Below the pieces are notes generated by a model. It saw nothing but the letters and a program-made list of their open reading frames with translations. It was not told the DNA's origin and did not search any database. A stretch of 33,271 nucleotides of DNA, taken from positions 1 through 33,271 of the forward strand of contig JAQVFM010000002.1 in the NCBI GenBank assembly GCA_028697255.1, written 5' to 3'. Shown here in pieces: positions 25,224-33,271 of the stretch (position 1 is the stretch's first letter; each line of letters opens with the position of its first letter). Both the position numbers and the translations under genes were made by a program. The stretch comes from Oscillospiraceae bacterium (GTDB lineage Bacteria > Bacillota > Clostridia > Oscillospirales > Acutalibacteraceae).

Positions 25224-26688
25224 AAAACGAAATCACCCGTCCTTTTCTTTGTATCATGTCGTCAAATCGTTCGTTGTATTCATATGGAAATTTATAATTA
25301 AAAATTCTTTCAATACAATCCCCATCGGGCTGCTTCAGCTTGGTAACCGCACCCGCACCACACGCAAGCACGGTGTGCGTCTCATCCATCATAAACACAT
25401 TATAAAGTCCCTCGTATGATGGCTTTGACCATCCTGTATTTTCGGTACCTCCTACGGTACGGCTTTGGCGATAAAGATAATATGGGCGATAACCGGCCGA
25501 TTTCAGCTTACAAATACTTAAATCAACCATGCGCACGGACTGGGAAGAACAGTCATCAAGCCCGCTATAATTTTTCATAAAATTGGATGCGCGCTTCATA
25601 GCAAGCGTATGCACCGTAATGCTTTCAGGTGCAAGCCCGATTAGCTTTTCGAGACTTAATTTAAAACCGTCATAATCATCGCCCGGCAACCCTGCAATCA
25701 AATCGGTATTAATATTATCAAACCCGCAAAGCCTCGCAAGCTTATACGCTTCAAAAAATCTATCCGCGCTGTGACGACGACCTATGGATTTGAGCACATC
25801 ATCGTTTAGTGTCTGCGGATTGATACTGATACGGGTTGTGCCCGCCGATTTAATCGCTTCAAGCTTATCCTGCTCCACCGTGTCGGGGCGGCCGGCCTCA
25901 ACCGTAAATTCACGCAAACATGACAAATCAAAGCTGTCATGTACCGCATTTAGTATACGGGCAAGCTGTGCGGCACTCAAAACCGTCGGTGTTCCACCAC
26001 CGACATATATCGTCTCAAGCTGCAATCCTAACCGACGCGCAATGCTGCCGGTATATTCAATTTCTCGGCACAGTTTTTCTACATATTCGGGTATCAGCCG
26101 CGCAGCCCTTTCGACCGTATGTGATACAAAAGAGCAATAATCACACCTTGAAGGACAAAAGGGAACCGAGATATATAAGCTGAACGACTGAGGCTGTGAT
26201 AGCTTTATGATTTTATTTTCTGTTATTAATGTTTCAAGACAAAGCTTTACTTTGTCCTCGCTTACGAGTAGATATTTTTTAAGCCAATCGGCTGCGGCTT
26301 GTTCGGATCCGTACTTGTCAGAAATGCGTCTCATCAGCTTGACCGGACGCACACCCGTCACTGCTCCCCAAGGCAACCTAAAATTAAAATGCTTTGCAAA
26401 CAAGCTGTAAAGCATCACGGCAAGTCGCCTTTCAATTTCCTTACCGTCAGTATAGGCGCTGATGTTCTCTTTTGCGCTTAGGTGCCGATCCCCATGGCTT
26501 AAAGCAGCAGACAGAATAACACCGGTTTTATCGGCTGACATTAAAGTCGATGCGACAACAGTCGCACTATCGGCGCTTTCAGCGGCATTCACATCATCTG
26601 TCACTTTGATTTTTTCAAAGGGCAAAAAAAGACGGCAGATATTTTGCATTTCAAATTCGTAATTATGGCCTTTAATAATCAGTATCAT
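25207..26688 (-). CDS. hemZ: Coproporphyrinogen dehydrogenase HemZ (radical SAM)
   Basis: A 493-residue radical SAM protein of the HemZ group. After an N-terminal region of about 165 residues with LPWGAVTGVRPVKLM, the cluster motif CPSRCDYC (about residues 175-182) and YVGGGTPTVLSAAQL (glycine-rich SAM contact) define the radical SAM barrel; NINTDLIAGLPGDDYDGF and ESITVHTLAMKRAS agree with HemN/HemZ enzymes. HemZ is named for oxygen-independent coproporphyrinogen oxidation, but no other heme gene is in view and the true role in Clostridia is unsettled. Its ATG overlaps the MBL gene stop (ATGA). Confidence 0.93.
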   Translation of the reverse strand: MILIIKGHNYEFEMQNICRLFLPFEKIKVTDDVNAAESADSATVVASTLMSADKTGVILSAALSHGDRHLSAKENISAYTDGKEIERRLAVMLYSLFAKHFNFRLPWGAVTGVRPVKLMRRISDKYGSEQAAADWLKKYLLVSEDKVKLCLETLITENKIIKLSQPQSFSLYISVPFCPSRCDYCSFVSHTVERAARLIPEYVEKLCREIEYTGSIARRLGLQLETIYVGGGTPTVLSAAQLARILNAVHDSFDLSCLREFTVEAGRPDTVEQDKLEAIKSAGTTRISINPQTLNDDVLKSIGRRHSADRFFEAYKLARLCGFDNINTDLIAGLPGDDYDGFKLSLEKLIGLAPESITVHTLAMKRASNFMKNYSGLDDCSSQSVRMVDLSICKLKSAGYRPYYLYRQSRTVGGTENTGWSKPSYEGLYNVFMMDETHTVLACGAGAVTKLKQPDGDCIERIFNYKFPYEYNERFDDMIQRKGRVISFYETFF

Positions 26689-27305
26689 ATCAAGCGCATA
26701 TACGGATTATCGAGCCGCTCTTTGTCAAGAGTTGTTATCTCACCATGGCCGGGCAGCACCGTATAATCTCCTTTTAGTTCACTGAGTCGTACAAGCGAGC
26801 GACGCATTGCGTGGTTGTCGCCGCCTGCAAAATCAGTGCGACCAAATCCACCTGCAAATAGTGTGTCACCGGTTATCAGTAAATCATCACATAAATAGCA
26901 GCTACTTCCCGGAGTGTGCCCCGGCGTGTGTATAACACGAAACGATAGCTTGCCCACTGCAATTATGTCGCCGTCATCAAGCAGTCTGTCTGCTTTAAGT
27001 GATAGCTTTGTGCGTCCCGCCATGAACATTAAGCTTTTGCTGCTGTCTGACAGCGCCTCGACGTCACCGCGCGGAACCAACAAACCGGCTTTGGTACTGC
27101 TTTGTATTTTTTCGACCGCCAACATATGATCAAAGTGGACATGGGTTAGCATAACATACTCAATTTTAAGCTGTCGTTCTTCAACTGCATCAAGTATACG
27201 ATGTGCATCACCGCCCGGGTCTATAATAACGCCTTTATTTTGATCATCAAAAATGATATAGCAATTGGTATCAAGCTTTCCGACTGCCAAACGGACAAAC
27301 GGCAT
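26685..27305 (-). CDS. MBL-fold metallohydrolase (glyoxalase II-like)
   Basis: A 206-residue metallo-beta-lactamase-fold hydrolase. The motif THVHFDH (about residues 54-60), a second metal ligand in HTPGHTPGSSCYLC, the bridging Asp in LITGDTLFAGGFGRTD and the terminal His in VLPGHGEITT are all present, so two metal sites should form. Proteins of this type next to rel are widespread in Firmicutes (YqgX-like in B. subtilis is a relative); hydroxyacyl-thiol hydrolysis is a guess. It starts 30 bases after rel and overlaps hemZ by four bases. Confidence 0.93.
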   Translation of the reverse strand: MPFVRLAVGKLDTNCYIIFDDQNKGVIIDPGGDAHRILDAVEERQLKIEYVMLTHVHFDHMLAVEKIQSSTKAGLLVPRGDVEALSDSSKSLMFMAGRTKLSLKADRLLDDGDIIAVGKLSFRVIHTPGHTPGSSCYLCDDLLITGDTLFAGGFGRTDFAGGDNHAMRRSLVRLSELKGDYTVLPGHGEITTLDKERLDNPYMRLI

Positions 27306-27335
27306 GATGATTTCCTCCCTTTTGAAACGCGGCCG

Positions 27336-29531
27336 TCACACTGTATGGCCGCTTCTGAACACATTATATATTCCTTCAATTTTATCTATTTTTTCAATTA
27401 CCGACTTCAAATGATCCAGGCTGTTAACGCCCACCGTCACACTCATAAGCACATCATTTCCTTGCGACTCGCGTGCGCTTATGGCGTGAATCATAACGTG
27501 CATCGAAGCTAATTGTGTTGTAATATCTGCAAGAAGTGCATTTCGGTTTTTGGCTTTTATATTAAGTGTCGCCTTAAATTCGTCGCGTACGCTTTCCTCC
27601 CATCTGACCGAAACCCACCGCTCTGGCTCCTCGACCTGCGACATATCCTTTGGAACATTAATACAGTCCGATTTGTGTATCGACACGCCGTATCCGCGAG
27701 TTATAAAACCGATTATGCTGTCTCCGGGCACGGGATTGCAGCACCGTGCAAACTTGACAAGGCAATTTTCCATATTTTCTATAATAACGCCGCCATTGCT
27801 GCCACGACGCCGTGTAGGCGCGACAAGGCTTTCGGGCTTGATATTTTCAGCTTTGATAAGTCTTAGGTAGTCGTCCTTGATTCGAGCCATTATACGTGAA
27901 AGAATAATCCCGCCATATCCTATCGCCGCATAAAAATCATCAAGTGTTGCGCAATGCTGCTTTTTGACCTGTGAAAATAAAAACTTCTTCATTTTATCGT
28001 CGGGTAGGCGGATTCCGTTTCTTGAAAGCTCGCGTTCAAGCTCTGCGCGCCACTGCTCTATATTTTCCTCGCGGCGCTCTTTTTTAAACCATGAGCGAAT
28101 TTTATTCCGCGCTTCTCCTGTTTTGACTATATTAAGCCAGTCACGGCTGGGCCCCCTACCCTGTGCAGAGGTCGTAAGAACTTCTACAATTTCCCCTGTT
28201 TTTACCTCATAGTCGATAGGAACAATTCTGCCATCCACTTTGGCGCCGATCATGCGGTTTCCGACCTCAGAGTGGATCGCGTAGGCGAAATCAATCACGG
28301 TCGCGCCGACCGGCAGCGTAATAACGTCGCCCTTTGGGGTAAATACAAACACATCGTCAGATGACAAATCGGTTTTGATTGTGCGTACAATATCTTCCGC
28401 GTCATCTACATCCTTTTGATTTTCAATAAACTGGCGTACCCAGGCAATACGCTCCTCTAACTTATCCTTGCGCTGTATACCCAGCTTATACTTCCAGTGC
28501 GCCGCTATACCGTATTCGGCAGTATAGTGCATTTCCCATGAGCGTATCTGCACCTCGAACGGAATTTTTTCTTTGCTGATGACGGTCGTATGAAGTGACT
28601 GGTACATATTAGACTTGGGAGTTGAAATATAATCCTTAAACCGATTTGGTATAGGCCGAAACATATCGTGAATAATACCCAAAACGTTATAGCAATCATT
28701 AACTGTGCCGACAATTACCCGCACAGCATAAATATCATAAATCTCATCAAAAGAACGGTCTTGAACATACATCTTCCTGTATATTCCCGTAATACTTTTT
28801 ATTCGTCCGGCAACAACACATTCAATAGGAATACTTTTTAGCTTTTCGGTAATACGAAGCTTTATGCTCTCGATAAAGGTGTTGCGCTCTTCCTCGCGCA
28901 ATGCGAGTGCCTCTTCAATCTCACCGTAGGCAACCGGATCCAGAATTCGAAGTGACAGATCCTCAAGCTCTTCTTTTACGGCGCGAATACCCAAGCGGTG
29001 AGCAAGCGGCGCAAATATATCCATTGTTTCTTTGGCCTTGTCCCTGCGCTTTTGTTCGGCCAGTGAGCTTATCGTGCGCATGTTATGCAGCCTGTCAGCA
29101 AGCTTGATAATTATAACCCTAATATCCTGTGCCATAGCAAGCAGCATTTTGCGCACGTTCTCTGCCTGTTGCTCCTCTTTTGTTGTAAAGGGAAGCTTGC
29201 TTAATTTTGTTACGCCATCAACCAATGCCGCGACATCTTTGCCGAACTTCTTGGCTATTTCATCAAGTTCAACCGACGTATCCTCAACTACATCGTGCAA
29301 AATTGCAGCCACAATTGTTTCGCTGTCCATACCAAGTTCAACAAGAATGGCTGCAACCATAAGAGGGTGGCAAACAAACTCTTCACCCGACGAACGCATT
29401 TGCCCCTGATGTGCGGATATGGCAATTTTAATAGCTTTGTCAATAGCCGCCATATCATATTGTTTACCGCTGACTTCAAGCTGCGATTTTAAATCACAGG
29501 TAGCACGAATCATATTAATATCGTTTTGCAT
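27336..29531 (-). CDS. rel: Bifunctional (p)ppGpp synthetase/hydrolase Rel
   Basis: A 731-residue long RSH enzyme that makes and breaks the alarmone (p)ppGpp. The HD hydrolase domain has HPLMVAAILVELGMD and ILHDVVEDT (about residues 55-87); the synthetase domain has GRIKSITGIYRKM, IYDIYAVRVIV and STPKSNMYQSLHTTV; then a TGS domain (VFVFTPKGDVITLPVGATVIDFAYAIH), a helical/zinc-finger region with CNPVPGDSIIGF and a C-terminal ACT domain (about 655-730). All parts are intact, so both activities are expected. A TTG-ATG pair opens the frame; ATG at 29531 overlaps the recJ stop as TGATG, giving tight coupling. The apt gene often found between recJ and relA is absent. Confidence 0.98.
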   Translation of the reverse strand: MQNDINMIRATCDLKSQLEVSGKQYDMAAIDKAIKIAISAHQGQMRSSGEEFVCHPLMVAAILVELGMDSETIVAAILHDVVEDTSVELDEIAKKFGKDVAALVDGVTKLSKLPFTTKEEQQAENVRKMLLAMAQDIRVIIIKLADRLHNMRTISSLAEQKRRDKAKETMDIFAPLAHRLGIRAVKEELEDLSLRILDPVAYGEIEEALALREEERNTFIESIKLRITEKLKSIPIECVVAGRIKSITGIYRKMYVQDRSFDEIYDIYAVRVIVGTVNDCYNVLGIIHDMFRPIPNRFKDYISTPKSNMYQSLHTTVISKEKIPFEVQIRSWEMHYTAEYGIAAHWKYKLGIQRKDKLEERIAWVRQFIENQKDVDDAEDIVRTIKTDLSSDDVFVFTPKGDVITLPVGATVIDFAYAIHSEVGNRMIGAKVDGRIVPIDYEVKTGEIVEVLTTSAQGRGPSRDWLNIVKTGEARNKIRSWFKKERREENIEQWRAELERELSRNGIRLPDDKMKKFLFSQVKKQHCATLDDFYAAIGYGGIILSRIMARIKDDYLRLIKAENIKPESLVAPTRRRGSNGGVIIENMENCLVKFARCCNPVPGDSIIGFITRGYGVSIHKSDCINVPKDMSQVEEPERWVSVRWEESVRDEFKATLNIKAKNRNALLADITTQLASMHVMIHAISARESQGNDVLMSVTVGVNSLDHLKSVIEKIDKIEGIYNVFRSGHTV

Positions 29532-31588
29532 CAATCAACCACTCTTTTCCCGGCAACACAGCTTAAACGATTCCATACCGATGTACGCGTTAAATCAACC
29601 TTTTTGTCAACGGGCAATATAAAAATATCCAGAATTTCACCAAGGTTCTTAAGCTCAATCAATGAGGATTCACGCAGCATTTCCAAAATAACAAGCACAC
29701 GAACATACGTAATATCCTTTAAATAAAAGCACAATTGAGTAAGTGATCCCTTCCAACCCTTTTTGGCACGTAAAAAACGATATACCTTTTCAATCTGCGC
29801 CCTATCCGGCATCATTTTTGCGGTATCATTGCCGCTTGTTTCATCATTTCGCATTAAACTATCAAATTGCTGCAAAGCATCTATCAGTTCATCCTGTTTA
29901 AAGTCTGCAGCACGAATATCCTTTATAAGCACGGTCGGTGTAACTACGCCCTTGTATTCGTTACGCTCCAAGGTTGCAACAAGATTTACCGTCTGTCCGC
30001 ATTCGAAGGGAAAGCTTTCACAGCTTACATTAAAATAAACCGCCGAAAAACGTACGTTATCACGCGAAACCGAAATGCGCAAATGTTTGCCCTTTCCTAT
30101 TGGCATAATATTGTCCAGCCTCATTCCGAACAAGCCAAAAACAGGCGCCGGATTGCCGCATCCAAAAGGCTCAAGCACAGATATAAGCGCAAGCTTTTCC
30201 ACGTCAACCTGTGACGGACGCAGCTTAAATTCCATCCTAAGCTCGGGCACCGGCATCATCGGATAAGTATTAGCCGCATATTCGTTTATTCTAAGCCTAA
30301 ATTCATTTATATTTGATTTGGGCAGGCTTAAGCCTGCAGCCATATCGTGGCCCCCAAAACGGCTCAACACCTGTGCACATGCATGAACGGCATCATATAA
30401 AGAAAATCCGCGAACGCTCCGTCCCGAACCGTTTGCTTCATTGTCCTTTGTTGTTATAAGTATGCAAGGCTTGCCGTAACGTTCCACAATACGTGAAGCG
30501 ATAATTCCTATAACGCCGGGGTGCCAGCTTTGCCCGTCAAGCACAAGCACACGATCGGCAAGAAGCTCCGGCCGGCTTTGTATTTGCTCGGTTATTTCTT
30601 TTATTATTAAAGCTTCTGCCGACTGTCGAGCACTATTGCACTGTTGAATCTGATTTGCAAGCGTTTCGGCTGTCTCGTCACTTTCGGTCAGCAACAGGCG
30701 CGCGGCTAAATCCGGCGTATCCATCCGGCCTGCTGCATTGATCCTGGGCGCGAGCGAAAACACAACCGAGGTTGAACTTAAATTTCGGCCATTCATGCCG
30801 GCAACCTTTGTTAATGCTTTTATACCCGGTCTTTGACAAGAGTTCAAGATATCAAGCCCTGCCCTTACAAGCTTTCGGTTTTCGCCTGTCAAAGGCACGA
30901 CATCGGCCAGTGTCCCGATTGCTACCAAATCGCCGTATTTTTCAAGTACGGTATCGGAATCGCCCTCAATGGCACAGGCCAGCTTAAACGCAACACCCAC
31001 ACCTGCGTATTCCTTATACCGGCTGCCGCAATCCGGGCGATGCGGGTCAACAACCGCAACAGCGCGGGGCAGCTCTGCGGGAGGTTGGTGGTGGTCGGTA
31101 ACAATAACGTCAATTCCTAATTTACCGGCATGCTCAATTTCGTCAACAGCAGACACGCCGTTGTCTACGGTAATAATAAGGCTGACTCCCTGCTTTGACA
31201 GTAGGTCTATGCTCTCGATGTGCAGTCCATAGCCCTCATTCTCACGCTCGGGAATATAATATACTACATTTGCTCCCTTTTGTCTTAAAAAAGTATATAA
31301 CAAAACAGTTGCCGTTATACCATCCGCATCATAATCTCCGTAAATTGCAATCTTTTCGTTGCCGTACAAAGCGCGCTGTATCCGCTCCACGGCAAAATCA
31401 ATATCCGCAAAAGCAAACGGGTCATCGCCGACTTCTCCGCCAAGAATAAACTCGGCAACATCAGCCGGGTCGGTAATTCCACGCGACACAAGCAGCAGTG
31501 CCAAAAACGGATGTATTTCGCAGTCCTCGGCAAGCTGCGCGGCAGCGTGTTTGTCAACATCGGGTACAACCCAGCGTTTTAAACTCAC
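29531..31588 (-). CDS. recJ: Single-stranded-DNA-specific exonuclease RecJ
   Basis: A 685-residue 5'-3' single-strand exonuclease. The DHH domain shows YGDYDADGITATVLLYTFL (about residues 79-97), SLIITVDNGVSAVDE, DVIVTDHHQPP and AVVDPHRPDC; the DHHA1 domain shows ANGSGRSVRGFSLYDAVHAC and FGGHDMAAGLSL; an OB-like domain and a C-terminal extension of about 120 residues follow, as in other Firmicute RecJ. The start is GTG at 31588, with AAGGGGG seven bases upstream. A TATAAT hexamer lies at 31620-31625 but no good -35 box accompanies it. It is the first gene of the recJ-rel-MBL-hemZ-kinase run. Confidence 0.97.
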   Translation of the reverse strand: MSLKRWVVPDVDKHAAAQLAEDCEIHPFLALLLVSRGITDPADVAEFILGGEVGDDPFAFADIDFAVERIQRALYGNEKIAIYGDYDADGITATVLLYTFLRQKGANVVYYIPERENEGYGLHIESIDLLSKQGVSLIITVDNGVSAVDEIEHAGKLGIDVIVTDHHQPPAELPRAVAVVDPHRPDCGSRYKEYAGVGVAFKLACAIEGDSDTVLEKYGDLVAIGTLADVVPLTGENRKLVRAGLDILNSCQRPGIKALTKVAGMNGRNLSSTSVVFSLAPRINAAGRMDTPDLAARLLLTESDETAETLANQIQQCNSARQSAEALIIKEITEQIQSRPELLADRVLVLDGQSWHPGVIGIIASRIVERYGKPCILITTKDNEANGSGRSVRGFSLYDAVHACAQVLSRFGGHDMAAGLSLPKSNINEFRLRINEYAANTYPMMPVPELRMEFKLRPSQVDVEKLALISVLEPFGCGNPAPVFGLFGMRLDNIMPIGKGKHLRISVSRDNVRFSAVYFNVSCESFPFECGQTVNLVATLERNEYKGVVTPTVLIKDIRAADFKQDELIDALQQFDSLMRNDETSGNDTAKMMPDRAQIEKVYRFLRAKKGWKGSLTQLCFYLKDITYVRVLVILEMLRESSLIELKNLGEILDIFILPVDKKVDLTRTSVWNRLSCVAGKRVVD

Positions 31589-31619
31589 GACGATACCCCC
31601 TTTTTTTCAATATTTTATC

Positions 31620-31625
31620 ATTATA
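31620..31625 (-). promoter_or_regulatory. Possible -10 element of recJ
   Basis: TATAAT on the minus strand, 32 bases before the recJ start. The hexamer 17 bases upstream (GGTATT) is a poor -35, so this is a weak call. Confidence 0.3.
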
Positions 31626-31734
31626 ATCCACACTATTCAACTAATACCACTCTACAATTAAAAAATTCGACAGTAATTACCCTCATCGCGCCGTTGCCAT
31701 AGCATGATTTGTATTAATAATGCCCTACAAAACA

Positions 31735-31783
31735 CAAAAGGAGACTGTGAATACGGGAAACCCCTTATTCTTTGCTCCTTTTG
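31735..31783 (-). terminator. Long imperfect hairpin after tyrS, possible terminator
   Basis: CAAAAGGAG and CTCCTTTTG form an outer nine-pair stem; inside it GAATA pairs with TATTC and GGG with CCC around AAA, separated by small internal loops. On the minus strand it starts 15 bases after the tyrS stop and is followed by TGTTTTG, a poor T-tract; on the plus strand a T-rich stretch follows further on. A terminator for tyrS is the simplest reading. The rest of the 209-base gap between tyrS and recJ shows only a weak repeat-like fragment near 31684. Confidence 0.5.
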
Positions 31784-31797
31784 GCTTTATAATACTA

Positions 31798-33024
31798 TTA
31801 TTTTTTTATCACTTTGTTATAGGTTTTTTTACCCTTGCGAACAAGCACAAAGCCTTTGTCAAACGATGCTAATGTCAGACTGTCAGTAATATCTTCAACT
31901 TTTTTGTCATCCACTGTTACTCCGCCCTGCTTTATAAGCCGTCGAGCCTCAGCACGAGAGGGAGCAAGAGCTGTTTTTACCAGCAAATCAATTACCGATA
32001 TGCAGCCGTCAGTGAAATCCAAATCCGACAGCTCAGTCGTCGGCATATTATCGCTTGTTTTGCCTGCGCCGAACACCGCACGCGCTGCGCTAAGCGCTTT
32101 ATCGGACTGCTCTTTACCGTGTACCAGCAATGTTATTTCATAAGCTAAACGTTCCTTAACCGCGTTTATTTCACTGCCCTCGGCCTTTGCCATTTCGTTA
32201 ATCTCATCTAAAGGTAAAAAGGTAAGAAGCTTAAGGCATTTTATCACATCGGCATCATCAATATTGCGCCAATACTGGAAAAACTCATACGGTGTCGTCT
32301 TATTCGGATCAAGCCATACAGCGCCACGCTCGGTCTTGCCCATCTTTTTGCCCTCGGAGGTTGTGAGAAGTGCAAAGGTCATTCCATAAACCTCTTTACC
32401 CGCTTTTCGCCGGCACAGCTCGACTCCACCGATAATGTTAGACCATTGGTCATCTCCGCCAAGCTGCATGATACAGTCATACCGGTTATTAAGATAATAA
32501 AAATCATAGCTTTGCATAAGCATATAGTTAAATTCAAGAAAAGACAGCCCGGTTTCCATACGGGATTTAAAGCATTCGGCAGTCAGCATACGGTTCACAG
32601 AAAAATGCACGCCAATTTCGCGCAAAAACTCAACATAATTAAGATTTAAAAGCCAATCGGCATTATTGACCATAAGTGCCTTACCGTCTGTAAAGTCAAT
32701 AAATTTTGACATCTGTTTACTAAAGCACTCGGCATGATAAGAAATAGTTTCGCTCGTCATCATTTTGCGCATATCACTCTTGCCTGTCGGGTCTCCAATC
32801 ATTGCGGTACCTCCGCCCAAAAGTGCAATAGGGCGATGTCCGGCACGCTGCATATGCGCCATTACCATAAGCTGCACAAAATGTCCAACATGCAGGCTGT
32901 CGGCGGTCGGATCAAACCCTATATAAAAAGTCACCGGTTTACCGCCCAGCAGCTCGCGAATACGCTCGGCGTTTGTCGTCTGGGCAATCATACCCCGTGA
33001 TTCAAGCTCGTCATAAACATTCAT
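31798..33024 (-). CDS. tyrS: Tyrosyl-tRNA synthetase
   Basis: A 408-residue class I synthetase that charges tRNA-Tyr. [13 protein letters not shown] carries the HIGH-type motif (HVGH, residues 45-48); [16 protein letters not shown] and [12 protein letters not shown] are tyrosine/ATP pocket motifs; [14 protein letters not shown] holds the KMSKS equivalent as KMGKT; and the C-terminal S4 domain ([23 protein letters not shown]) binds the tRNA. Length is normal for TyrS1. AAGGAGG precedes the ATG. Only 74 bases separate it from the preceding gene, too few for a T-box leader, which many Firmicute tyrS genes have, so control must come from elsewhere or upstream. Confidence 0.98.
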   Translation of the reverse strand: MNVYDELESRGMIAQTTNAERIRELLGGKPVTFYIGFDPTADSLHVGHFVQLMVMAHMQRAGHRPIALLGGGTAMIGDPTGKSDMRKMMTSETISYHAECFSKQMSKFIDFTDGKALMVNNADWLLNLNYVEFLREIGVHFSVNRMLTAECFKSRMETGLSFLEFNYMLMQSYDFYYLNNRYDCIMQLGGDDQWSNIIGGVELCRRKAGKEVYGMTFALLTTSEGKKMGKTERGAVWLDPNKTTPYEFFQYWRNIDDADVIKCLKLLTFLPLDEINEMAKAEGSEINAVKERLAYEITLLVHGKEQSDKALSAARAVFGAGKTSDNMPTTELSDLDFTDGCISVIDLLVKTALAPSRAEARRLIKQGGVTVDDKKVEDITDSLTLASFDKGFVLVRKGKKTYNKVIKK

Positions 33025-33098
33025 TAAATTTGGTCCTCCTTATATTTGCGAAAACATTTTGCCTTTCTTTTATAATAAATATTTTGCATAAGCATGCT

Positions 33099-33271
33099 TT
33101 AATTAATATTTTTAAGTTTAGGCACAAACCTTACAGCATAGTATACCACCGCCATTATAACAATCGGTTTTAGTATGCCTATTGCATTATCAAATGTAAA
33201 TACCCTTGAAAACACATCGGCTATTGTTATTCTTTGCTCAAAAACCACCAAAATTACAGCACTTGCATACA
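33099..33271 (-). CDS. C-terminal fragment of a membrane protein (runs off the window)
   Basis: The last 56 codons of a gene that begins beyond the window edge, ending at TAA 33099-33101. It shows two hydrophobic segments (ASAVILVVF and AIGILKPIVIMAVVYYAV) and a basic end (FVPKLKNIN), as expected for the last helices of an integral membrane protein. The open frame to the edge, codon use and spacing before tyrS support a real gene; the fragment is too short to name. Confidence 0.6.
   Translation of the reverse strand, partial: YASAVILVVFEQRITIADVFSRVFTFDNAIGILKPIVIMAVVYYAVRFVPKLKNIN

Noticed and set aside
31676-31732. Third copy of the palindromic repeat upstream of recJ
   Set aside because: CATCGCGCCG and an inverted TGCCCTAC match pieces of the 5229 copy, but in different relative orientation and with unrelated sequence between, so the similarity is too weak to call.
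33025-33098. T-box leader for tyrS
   Set aside because: The gap is only 74 bases and shows neither a T-box core nor a specifier stem.

Overview
The window looks like chromosome of an endospore-forming, low-to-moderate GC member of the Clostridia. Sporulation genes (yabP, yabQ, a SpoVB-type flippase, a CwlD-like amidase), HrcA/CIRCE control of groESL, and a tyrS/recJ/rel/hemZ neighbourhood all point there; an Oscillospirales-like lineage is my inference from protein style only. Every confidently called gene is on the minus strand, so transcription runs from high to low coordinates. I see no tRNA, rRNA, CRISPR array, phage or complete insertion sequence, and no gene-free stretch longer than about 210 bases.

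Reading in the direction of transcription: (1) 33271-24288: the 3' end of a membrane-protein gene, tyrS, then a tight run recJ - rel - MBL hydrolase - hemZ - uridine-kinase-like gene, joined by short gaps or overlaps. (2) 24213-21666: a zinc-ribbon protein behind a good sigma-A promoter, purine nucleoside phosphorylase and an MTA/SAH-deaminase-type amidohydrolase. (3) 21687-16716: the Bacillus-like yab cluster, spoVB-like - mazG - [HU] - yabO/rqcP - yabP - yabQ - divIC - S1 protein, with HU inserted and followed by its own terminator, and a good candidate sigma-E promoter before yabP. (4) 16522-14510: an amidohydrolase and a fumarase class I alpha subunit with no beta subunit next to it. (5) 14334-10601: ribosome hibernation factor HPF, then a lipoprotein of unknown function, an RNA methyltransferase and a diacylglycerol-kinase-family lipid kinase. 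(6) 10584-8493: groES-groEL with promoter, perfect CIRCE operator and terminator. (7) 8482-5180: a membrane protein with a Thr/Ser-rich outer loop, the CwlD-like amidase and radA with its terminator. (8) 5077-9: a membrane-fusion adaptor and MacB-type permease without an ATPase, a LUD-domain protein, and a large polytopic membrane protein.

Most of the window is conserved housekeeping and sporulation machinery. I found no clear new multi-gene system. The points most worth checking are a possible 26-residue plus-strand peptide gene with an excellent ribosome-binding site at 6718-6798, a degenerate palindromic intergenic repeat (5229-5257, 16615-16644, and a partial copy that encodes the end of YabQ at 17489-17514), the candidate sigma-E promoter of yabPQ, a long imperfect hairpin after tyrS, and two incomplete complexes (fumarase alpha without beta; adaptor and permease without ATPase). 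Several starts were moved from the longest open frame using ribosome-binding sites: HPF, HU, YabP, CwlD, the zinc-ribbon protein, the MTA-deaminase-like protein and Rel.
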